Shown in pieces: positions 57,264 through 64,000 of a DNA stretch of 64,000 bases. Both the position numbers and the translations under genes were made by a program. Positions within the stretch are counted from its first letter, which is position 1. The number at the start of each line of letters is the position of its first letter. Origin of the DNA: Bacillus sp. EB600 (GTDB taxonomy: Bacteria > Bacillota > Bacilli > Bacillales > Cytobacillaceae); the NCBI RefSeq assembly GCF_024494385.1, contig NZ_JAEVLT010000001.1, forward strand, positions 372,001-436,000. Reading direction: 5' to 3'. The notes beneath the pieces were generated by a model. The model saw only the letters and a list, made by a program, of their open reading frames with translations, made no database searches and had not been told where the DNA came from.

Positions 57264-58727
57264 TTAATTACCTTTTTGATAACGTAAGATTGGCTTTCGG
57301 GCCGCTGTTGTTTCATCTAAGCGCCCGAGAACTGTTGTATGCGGTGCTTCCTGAACAATTTCCGGATTTTCCTCAGCCTCTTTGGCAATTTGAATCATGA
57401 TATCAATAAAACCGTCAAGCGTTTCTTTTGATTCTGTTTCAGTTGGTTCAATCATGATACACTCTTCCACATTTAACGGGAAGTAAATGGTAGGCGGATG
57501 GTATCCAAAATCAAGGAGTCGTTTCGCAATATCAAGAGTGCGTACTCCTAATTTTTTCTGGCGTCGACCGCTTAAAACAAATTCATGTTTGCAATGGCGG
57601 TCATATGGAAGATCAAAGTATGGTGCAAGTCTTCTCATCATATAGTTTGCATTTAAAACCGCGTATTCTGTTACTGCTTTTAAGCCGTCAGGACCCATTG
57701 AACGGATATAGGTATAGGCACGGACATTAATGCCAAAGTTTCCATAGTATGGCTTTACACGGCCAATTGACTTGGGTCGATCGTAATCGAAAACATATTC
57801 TTCCCCTCTCTTTGTCAGAACAGGCTTTGGCAGGAACGGAATCAAATCCGCTTTTACCCCTACAGGACCTGAACCAGGCCCGCCGCCGCCGTGGGGACCG
57901 GTAAAGGTTTTGTGTAAATTTAAATGAACAACATCAAATCCCATATCACCAGGGCGGGCTTTTGAGAGAACCGCATTTAAGTTGGCACCATCATAGTAAA
58001 GCTTACCGCCAGCAGTATGAACAATTTCTGCTACTTCAACAATATTTTCTTCAAAAAGTCCGAGTGTATTTGGATTGGTTAGCATCAAAGCGGCTGTCTC
58101 TTCCCCGGCCATTCTTCGCAAGTCTTCTAAGTCAATAAGTCCATTTTCATTTGACTTTACAGTCATAATTTCAAGACCAGCCACTGACGCGGAAGCTGGA
58201 TTTGTTCCGTGGGCAGAATCAGGAATAATCACCTTTGTCCGGTTCATATCCCCGTTTGCTTCGTGGAAAGCACGGATCAGCATCAATCCGGTCCATTCTC
58301 CTTGTGCACCCGCCGCAGGCTGCAAAGTAACTTCGTCCATCCCGGTAATCTCTACTAAATGCTGCTGAAGATCGTACATAAGCTCCAGAGCTCCCTGAAC
58401 AGAGCTTTCATCCTGCAATGGATGTAAATGGGCAAAGCCGTTAAAGCGGGCAACATTCTCATTTATTTTCGGATTGTATTTCATCGTGCAGGAGCCCAGT
58501 GGGTAAAAACCGGAGTCCAACCCGTGATTTCGTTTGGATAATGCCGTATAATGGCGCATGATATCCAGCTCCGAAGCCTCTGGGAGCTCTGCCTCTTCCT
58601 CCCTAACATATCCAACCGGCAGCAAGCTGTTTAAATCCACTTCAGGAACATCCATTTCCGGAAGGCTGTATCCAATACGTCCCGGTGTACTTACTTCGAA
58701 AATAAGCGGCTGGTCTTGGTTATGCAT
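57264..58727 (-). CDS. gcvPB: Glycine dehydrogenase (decarboxylating) subunit 2
   Basis: The 487-residue P-protein beta subunit has the PLP lysine in [25 protein letters not shown] (about 264-288) and [14 protein letters not shown] near residue 75. P-protein decarboxylates glycine and loads aminomethyl onto lipoyl-GcvH. It starts before the end of gcvPA (8-base overlap) and is intact, although gcvT and gcvPA upstream are damaged, so the glycine cleavage system is probably not functional from this locus. Confidence 0.95.
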   Translation of the reverse strand: MHNQDQPLIFEVSTPGRIGYSLPEMDVPEVDLNSLLPVGYVREEEAELPEASELDIMRHYTALSKRNHGLDSGFYPLGSCTMKYNPKINENVARFNGFAHLHPLQDESSVQGALELMYDLQQHLVEITGMDEVTLQPAAGAQGEWTGLMLIRAFHEANGDMNRTKVIIPDSAHGTNPASASVAGLEIMTVKSNENGLIDLEDLRRMAGEETAALMLTNPNTLGLFEENIVEVAEIVHTAGGKLYYDGANLNAVLSKARPGDMGFDVVHLNLHKTFTGPHGGGGPGSGPVGVKADLIPFLPKPVLTKRGEEYVFDYDRPKSIGRVKPYYGNFGINVRAYTYIRSMGPDGLKAVTEYAVLNANYMMRRLAPYFDLPYDRHCKHEFVLSGRRQKKLGVRTLDIAKRLLDFGYHPPTIYFPLNVEECIMIEPTETESKETLDGFIDIMIQIAKEAEENPEIVQEAPHTTVLGRLDETTAARKPILRYQKGN

Positions 58728-60068
58728 GTAAATCCCCCAATTCTTTCACGAGAGTGTCAATCTCTTCTTTCGTACGAAGCTCTGTTACTGCAACAAGCAT
58801 ATGGTTGATTAACTCTGGATAATTGCGTCCTAAATCATACCCGCCAATTATCCCTTGGTTCAACAGGCGGCGATTTAGTTCATTTATTGGATGATTAAGC
58901 CTAATTACAAATTCATTAAACGAAGGTCCTTCAAAAACAACCTCAATTCCGTTCGCTTTGAAAGCAGCTTTTGCATAATTTGCCTTTTGGATATTAGCAG
59001 CTGCCATTTCCCTTACGCCTTTTTTTCCAAGTGCTGTCATGGCAACGGAGGCGGCTACGGCATTTAATGCCTGGTTTGAGCAAATATTAGATGTCGCTTT
59101 TTCACGGCGGATATGCTGCTCCCTTGCCTGCAGTGTCAAAACAAAACCGCGTTTGCCGTGTTCGTCCATGGTTTGCCCAACTAGGCGGCCTGGGACTTTT
59201 CTCATCAGCTTGCTTGTTACCGCAAAGTAGCCACAATGCGGACCGCCAAAGGCTGTCGGAATCCCGAAGACTTGCGCATCACCCACAACAATATCAGCAC
59301 CAAATTTCCCTGGAGGTGTTAGAACTCCAAGTGCTAACGGATTGCTGGAGACAACAAATAAAGCTTTTTGAGCGTGAACGAACTCTTCAAGCTCCTTTAA
59401 CGGCTCAATTCGGCCAAAAAAGTTAGGGTACTGGACAATAACGGCTGCAATGTCATCATTAGCCATACCTTTGAGTACGTCTAAATCAGTCACGCCGTCT
59501 TTGACAGGAACTTCAATCACTTCAAGGCGCTGGCCTTTTGCATATGTTTTAACAACCTCACGGTACTCAGGATGAACCGCAGTAGACAGAATAATTTTTT
59601 TCTTTTTCGTATGCCCAGCGCTTAACATCGCTGCTTCTGCAAGCGCCGTTCCGCCGTCATACATCGATGAGTTCGCGACATCCATCCCCGTCAATTCGCA
59701 AATCATTGATTGAAATTCAAAGATAGCCTGGAGTTCCCCTGTGAAATCTCCGGCTGATATGGTGTGTAGGCCGTATAAAATTCAGAGCGGCTGATGACAT
59801 GATCCACAATTACCGGTATGTAGTGGTCATAAACTCCCGCACCGAGGAATGATACATTTCTTACTAGGTCGGCATTTTTAGCTGCCATCCTGGCCAGTTC
59901 CTTCATTAATGAGGATTCAGGTTTGGCTTGCTTAATTTTGTATTCGCCTTTAAATCTTACTTTCTCCGGGATGTCATTAAACAGTTCATCAATGCTGGAT
60001 ACACCGATCACTTCAACCATTGCTTTTTGATCTTCTTCCGTCATTGGTAAATAGCGATGTTGGTTCAT
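58720..60068 (-). pseudogene. gcvPA: Glycine dehydrogenase subunit 1, frameshifted
   Basis: The N-terminal part (121 residues, MNQHRYLPMTEEDQKAM to [10 protein letters not shown]) is in one frame, and the rest (beginning [19 protein letters not shown] and running 328 residues to the end) in another. Reading QG-ELQ requires one more base in the four-C run at 59736-59739 (plus strand). The two pieces together match a full 448-residue GcvPA with no other damage. It could be a real one-base deletion, supported by the adjacent gcvT loss, or a homopolymer sequencing error. Overlaps the remains of gcvT by one base (TAATG). Confidence 0.9.
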
Positions 60069-60227
60069 TACCCTTGCTCCCTTCCGTTATTTCGTCTTTT
60101 ATAAAAAGGTGTCAGTACAACTTATACTTGAGAATTGAACAGGTAACTCCCAACCCCCAAAGCCAACCGTTTTTCTTCCATATTCTTTGTAAACTTCGAA
60201 TAGTGGTGTACGTTTTAACTCAGTCAT
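60068..60227 (-). pseudogene. gcvT: Glycine cleavage T protein, internal deletion remnant
   Basis: ATG at 60227 starts [20 protein letters not shown] with the [13 protein letters not shown] that begins GcvT; the frame then hits TAA at 60099. Directly after SSI, a shifted frame reads [10 protein letters not shown] and ends at the TAA that overlaps the gcvPA ATG; TPFYKR is the usual GcvT C-terminus. Thus roughly 310 of about 365 codons are missing. The junction near TATAAGTTGTACTG allows a short AAG homology between the two ends. The aminomethyltransferase is lost at this locus; a copy elsewhere is not excluded. Confidence 0.85.
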
Positions 60228-60263
60228 CCAAAATCCCCCTTTTTATCGGCTTATTTTGCCCCC

Positions 60264-60317
60264 AAAAAAAAGGACAGAATCCTCCCTTTATAAAAAAAAG
60301 GAAGTCCCTGTCCTTTT
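60264..60317 (-). terminator. Expression-platform terminator of the glycine riboswitch
   Basis: AAAGGACAG (60308-60317 region) pairs with CTGTCCTTT followed by eight T (60264-60277). An inner stem GGGACTTCC/GGGAGGATT may also form. Its 5' arm overlaps the end of the second aptamer, as in glycine ON switches. Confidence 0.8.
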
Positions 60318-60476
60318 ACCTGAAAGTTTAACCGAAAATGGCGTTCCCCTTTGGTGGCTTCAGTTGTAATGAAACACTCTCCAGAGCTGTGTCCAACAAG
60401 AGTTCTTTTGCCTGAGAGATTCACAGCTTCACTGTTTGCTCCTTCGGCGCTACAAACATAAGTAGTCTCTCCCCTT
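60303..60476 (-). ncRNA. Tandem glycine riboswitch
   Basis: On the minus strand the first aptamer shows GGGGAGAGACTAC, GCGCCGAAGGAGCAA and CTCTCAGGCAAAAGAAC, and the second CTCTGGAGAGTG, GCCACCAAAGGGGAA and TTTCAGGTAAAAGGACAG. These are the conserved gcvT-motif elements of a tandem glycine riboswitch. The second aptamer has small departures (GCCACCAAAG for GCACCGAAG; TTTCAGG for CTCAGG). It lies 76 bases before the gcvT remnant and still looks functional although its operon is broken. Confidence 0.92.
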
Positions 60477-60636
60477 GTTGTCATTCGCATTTATAAAATT
60501 TTGCGGAATGGTCATACTAAAACAAACTCTAAGGATTTTGCGCTATTGACAATATTTCAGACTTTCAAAACTATTTACATCCTACAGGAAAATATACCAT
60601 TGAGCAATAAATTTTTGAATAAAAGGAGCTAATACC

Positions 60637-62334
60637 ATGTCGGTCCAAATCGAATTCGATTCCTCCTGGCAGGATGGTTTTTTCCATAGAATTGACCACG
60701 ATGGGCCTTGGGGAAATTGGGAGCTTTTCAAACTCGCAGTTGACATTGAGAAACACTTAGTCATTCCAGAATTTGAGGGTCTTCAAGCGCCTAAGCATCT
60801 GCCGAATTTGACACCACTCCCCCATCAGCTTGAAACAGCAAAGCAAGTAATCGAAACCATGAACGGAAAAGCCATTCTTGCCGATGAAGTCGGGCTTGGA
60901 AAAACGATTGAAGCAGGGTTAATTTTAAAAGAATACATGATTCGCGGCCTTGTTAAAAAGGTACTGATCCTCGTGCCGGCATCACTCGTCACGCAATGGG
61001 CATCGGAATTAAATTCAAAATTCTTCATTCCCGCAATTACACAACGGAAAAGCTATGTTTGGGAACAATATGATGTCGTCGTTTCATCGATTGATACCGC
61101 GAAACGCAGTCCCCACAGGGAAATCATTTATCAGCAGGATTATGACCTAATCATTATTGATGAGGCGCATAAGCTGAAAAATAATAAAACAAAAAACTAT
61201 GAATTTGTCCAAAACCTTAAGAAGAAATTTTGCTTATTGTTAACCGCAACACCGATTCAAAATCGAATTGAGGAAATATTTAATCTTGTCTCGCTCTTAA
61301 AGCCTGGGCATCTTGGTAGTGAAACTGCCTTCTATGAAAAATATAAGCGGGATTCCCGCTCCTTAAATGACGATGAGCATCTAAAGGAAATAGTCAATAA
61401 AGTAATGATTCGCAATCGGCGTGCTGATACGGGAATTGAATGGACAAAGAGAAAGGTGGAAACAATCCCGATAGAAATTACCCGGCCGGAAAGGGAATTA
61501 TACGATGCGATTACCGAATTAAGAAGTCAAGGTGATTGGACACAAGCAAGTTCCTTTTCTGTCATGACGTTGCAGCGGGAAGCATGCAGCAGCAGGGAAG
61601 CGGTCTATCATACTCTGAAAAACATACTTGCGAAACAGGAGACTCCAACACAGGCCTACACGGACCACATTCAACATTTAATCTCTAAAGTTGAGGCAGT
61701 AGAGCAAAATTCTAAAGCGAAAAAAGCGCTTGAACTTATTCAAAAAATAAATGACAAAGTCATCATTTTTACAGAATATCGCGCCACTCAACTCTATTTA
61801 CAATGGTTTTTAAAGCAAAACGGCATTACTTCGGTCCCTTTTCGCGGTGGATTCAAGCGTGGTAAAAAGGATTGGATGCGTGAGCTTTTTCAAAAGCATG
61901 CTCAGGTCCTGATTGCAACCGAAGCAGGCGGTGAAGGAATTAACCTGCAATTTTGCAACCATATCATAAACTTTGATTTGCCTTGGAATCCAATGCGGCT
62001 TGAGCAAAGAATTGGCCGGATTCATCGTCTTGGTCAAGAAAAGGATGTAATGATTTATAATTTTGCAATTAAAGACACTGTGGAAGAACATATTTTAAAG
62101 CTTCTATATGAAAAAATACAGCTGTTTGAAAAAGTTATTGGGGAACTTGACGATATCCTTACAAAGCTTGAGTTTGGCAATATCGAAGATCATTTAATTG
62201 ATATTTTCAGTGGGTCTGCCTCTGAAGGGGAAATGCGCATTAAAATGGACAACCTCACCTCGATGATTGAGTTTGCCAATCACGTAAAAAAGGAGGAATT
62301 ACATGCAGCAACAGGAAATTCATCAATTTCTTGA
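60637..62334 (+). CDS. yqhH: SNF2-family DNA/RNA helicase YqhH
   Basis: The 565-residue superfamily 2 ATPase has motif I ADEVGLGKTIEAG (about 87-99), motif II IIIDEAHKLKN, motif III LLTATPIQN, and the C-terminal helicase domain with IATEAGGEGINLQF and QRIGRIHRLGQ (arginine finger). It is a SWI/SNF-type translocase, role unknown in B. subtilis. ATG at 60637 with AAGGAG upstream; it is divergent from gcv and overlaps yqhG by 32 bases. Confidence 0.93.
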   Translation: MSVQIEFDSSWQDGFFHRIDHDGPWGNWELFKLAVDIEKHLVIPEFEGLQAPKHLPNLTPLPHQLETAKQVIETMNGKAILADEVGLGKTIEAGLILKEYMIRGLVKKVLILVPASLVTQWASELNSKFFIPAITQRKSYVWEQYDVVVSSIDTAKRSPHREIIYQQDYDLIIIDEAHKLKNNKTKNYEFVQNLKKKFCLLLTATPIQNRIEEIFNLVSLLKPGHLGSETAFYEKYKRDSRSLNDDEHLKEIVNKVMIRNRRADTGIEWTKRKVETIPIEITRPERELYDAITELRSQGDWTQASSFSVMTLQREACSSREAVYHTLKNILAKQETPTQAYTDHIQHLISKVEAVEQNSKAKKALELIQKINDKVIIFTEYRATQLYLQWFLKQNGITSVPFRGGFKRGKKDWMRELFQKHAQVLIATEAGGEGINLQFCNHIINFDLPWNPMRLEQRIGRIHRLGQEKDVMIYNFAIKDTVEEHILKLLYEKIQLFEKVIGELDDILTKLEFGNIEDHLIDIFSGSASEGEMRIKMDNLTSMIEFANHVKKEELHAATGNSSIS

Positions 62335-63094
62335 ACAGTACTTCCAAGCGAATGATTGTGAATTGCTTCAAAATGAACCCGGATATATTAAAGTCCAATT
62401 GACAGTTGACCTTGATAAAGAACTGATGAACCGTCCTTTTTACTGGCACTATTTAGAGAAGACAGGCGGAGTTCCTAATCCAATGCAGCTTACCTTTATT
62501 ACAGATCATAAAACTGCTCCCGATTCTATTAAAGGGGAAACTGTTTACTTTGGTTCGCCCCGGCTTCATCAAATTTTTCAATCAACCAAAAATCTTGCCG
62601 GTTATATTCGCCTTTACGAAAACCATAACCATCCTAACAAACAAACATCTTTATTGCCCTGGCTCTGCCTAAATATTAAAATTTCTTATCAATGTGATCG
62701 TAAACGTGATGTTTTTAAATCAATCGGTTTGCAGCTAATCACAGGGAAAATGGTAGAAGATTTCCATGACCAACTGTTACACATTCAGATGACACCAAAA
62801 ATACCAGATTATTCATTTACGCTCTCCCCTCTTATTAAACCTGGGAGCGGAATCACTCGAATCGAAAATCACCTAAAAAACAGCATTGAAAAGGAAAAGC
62901 ATCAGTGGGCCGAAGATGCAAGGAACCGCTGGGAAAAAGATTTAAAACTATTAAATCATTTTTATGAAAAGGATGAAGACAAAAACGAGAGCTACGAAAT
63001 TGAAAAACAAGCTTTACAAGAACAATATGAACCTAAAATCACTATTTCATATATAAATGGCGGCCTTTTTTACTTAACAGAGAAAGCATTTTAA
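62303..63094 (+). CDS. yqhG: Conserved protein YqhG
   Basis: The 263-residue soluble protein begins MQQQEIHQFLEQYFQAND with AAGGAGG upstream and overlaps the end of yqhH. It has a central region with WHYLEKTGGVPNPMQLTFITD and a C-terminal helical stretch (about 195-250). It matches B. subtilis YqhG by position next to yqhH and by length. Function unknown. Confidence 0.9.
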   Translation: MQQQEIHQFLEQYFQANDCELLQNEPGYIKVQLTVDLDKELMNRPFYWHYLEKTGGVPNPMQLTFITDHKTAPDSIKGETVYFGSPRLHQIFQSTKNLAGYIRLYENHNHPNKQTSLLPWLCLNIKISYQCDRKRDVFKSIGLQLITGKMVEDFHDQLLHIQMTPKIPDYSFTLSPLIKPGSGITRIENHLKNSIEKEKHQWAEDARNRWEKDLKLLNHFYEKDEDKNESYEIEKQALQEQYEPKITISYINGGLFYLTEKAF

Positions 63095-63194
63095 TTTTCT
63101 GCCAAGCTCCCTTCATTTTTTAAAAATTTTTTGCGAAAAAATGAAGGGATAGCCGGAATTTTGTCGAATAAGTACATCAATAAAAGTAAAGGTG

Positions 63195-64000
63195 GTGTTT
63201 TTTATTGAAAGTGCAACTGAAATTTTAGCAAACCGAATTATCTCAGATGCCATTCGAAACCAAGCAACAGATATTCACATCATTCCGAGAAGAACAGACA
63301 CCCTGATCCAATTTCGTTTTACAAATAAGTTGATTCCTCACCTATCCCTTCCAAAAGAAGAGTGTGACCGACTCATTTCTCATTTTAAATTCACTGCAAA
63401 TATGGATATTGGAGAAAGAAGACGCCCGCAAAATGGTGCAATTATTAGCGAAATGAATGGGGAAATGCTAGGACTTAGACTCTCCACCCTACCCTCCAAC
63501 AGCCGAGAAAGTCTTGTTATTCGGTTATTGCCCCAGCAAGAACATATTCCCTTCTATCAGCTATCCTTATTTCCTTTAATGACCCGAAAGTTACTTGCCC
63601 TTCTCAAACATGCTCATGGGCTGATTATCCTTACCGGACCAACTGGCAGTGGCAAATCCACCACTCTCTACTCCCTTTTAAATGAGACTGCCCACCTATT
63701 TCACCGCAACGTCATTACACTTGAAGATCCAATCGAAAAAAATTATGACTCCGTTCTCCAAGTTCAAGTAAATGAAAAAGCCGGCATTACGTATGCATCT
63801 GGTTTAAAAGCTATCTTAAGACATGACCCCGACATTATCATGGTTGGGGAAATCAGGGATAGTGAAACAGCAAAAATAGCCGTGCGAGCTGCGTTAACGG
63901 GGCATTTAGTCTTAACCACCATGCATACGAGGGATGCCAAGGGAGCAGTCTATCGCCTTCATGAATTTGGGGCTAATTGGCTAGAGGTGGAACAGACATT
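63195..64000 (+). CDS. comGA: Competence pilus ATPase ComGA, 3' end outside the window
   Basis: The secretion-type ATPase shows ATDIHIIPRRTDTLIQFRF, MDIGERRRPQNG, Walker A GPTGSGKSTTLYSLL (near residue 147), the Asp box ITLEDPIE, Walker B DIIMVGEIRDSETA and His box TGHLVLTTMHTRDAKGA. It powers the transformation pilus. The frame runs off the window after 268 codons. The start is GTG at 63195, or ATT at 63204 with the better-placed AAAGGTGG; no ATG is available. It follows yqhG by 100 bases with no sinI, sinR or tasA genes between, unlike B. subtilis. Confidence 0.93.
   Translation, partial: MFFIESATEILANRIISDAIRNQATDIHIIPRRTDTLIQFRFTNKLIPHLSLPKEECDRLISHFKFTANMDIGERRRPQNGAIISEMNGEMLGLRLSTLPSNSRESLVIRLLPQQEHIPFYQLSLFPLMTRKLLALLKHAHGLIILTGPTGSGKSTTLYSLLNETAHLFHRNVITLEDPIEKNYDSVLQVQVNEKAGITYASGLKAILRHDPDIIMVGEIRDSETAKIAVRAALTGHLVLTTMHTRDAKGAVYRLHEFGANWLEVEQT

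Noticed and set aside
60251..60490. A 79-codon minus-strand reading frame
   Set aside because: It lies over the glycine riboswitch and its terminator and has no protein-like features.
1..64000. CRISPR arrays, tRNA, rRNA genes, transposases or prophage genes
   Set aside because: I looked for regular spaced repeats, cloverleaf or rRNA sequence and DDE or integrase motifs and found none; the only mobile element is the nrdJ intron.

Overview
The window is about 64 kb of low-GC DNA from an endospore-forming member of the Bacillaceae. It carries spo0A, spoIVB, the whole spoIIIA operon and splB, and its gene order is largely that of Bacillus subtilis (bkd, yqiK, spo0A, spoIVB, recN, ahrC, yqxC, dxs, ispA, xseBA, folD, nusB, yqhY, accCB, spoIIIA, efp, yqhT, yqhR, yqhQ, yqhP, yqhO, lipM, yqhL, gcv, yqhH, yqhG, comG). 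A Neobacillus- or Mesobacillus-like organism would fit, but the genus is inference.

Layout. 1-4218: meaB (cut by the window edge), mutB and mutA, for B12-dependent methylmalonyl-CoA mutase. 4219-13165: branched-chain 2-oxoacid dehydrogenase operon (buk-lpdV-bkdAA-bkdAB-bkdB) with its sigma-54 activator BkdR and a good -24/-12 promoter; ptb and bcd are not there. 13166-28842: core block of yqzF, yqiK, spo0A, spoIVB, recN, ahrC, yqxC, dxs, ispA, xseB, xseA, folD, nusB, yqhY, accC and accB. 29137-34326: spoIIIAH to spoIIIAA. 34443-45149: an accessory island between spoIIIAA and efp holding a ResA/CcmG-like thioredoxin, a System I cytochrome c maturation operon (ccmD, C, B, A, I, H, F, E plus two unrecognised membrane-anchored proteins), a diheme cytochrome c, a PCYCGC-motif lipoprotein and an orphan LuxR-type response regulator. 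45431-50345: efp, yqhT, yqhR, yqhQ, yqhP, yqhO. 50427-55358: splB and the B12-dependent ribonucleotide reductase gene nrdJ, which is split by a group I intron carrying a LAGLIDADG endonuclease gene. 55767-64000: lipM, yqhL, a decayed glycine cleavage operon with an apparently intact tandem glycine riboswitch, yqhH, yqhG and the start of comGA.

The most interesting signal is the PCYCGC lipoprotein (43885-44328). Its frame is interrupted by one in-frame TGA exactly where a CxxC cysteine is expected, giving U-x-x-C. A stem-loop with the geometry of a bacterial SECIS element starts a few bases after the TGA, and the frame then runs on to a stop 10 bases before the next gene. I read it as a candidate, probably undescribed, selenoprotein at the head of a cytochrome c gene cluster. 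The neighbouring CcmE has a Cys (CxxxY) in place of the usual heme-binding His, and CcmH has a Cys-rich CxCGC motif, so the redox and heme chemistry of this island is unusual throughout.

Several genes look damaged. gcvT has lost nearly all of its coding sequence, gcvPA has a one-base frameshift, and spoIIIAE has an apparent one-base deletion between its signal peptide and its body. spoIIIAD seems to start at ATT. Mosaic copies of an intergenic repeat lie at about 4.4, 6.2, 22.1 and 35.1 kb.
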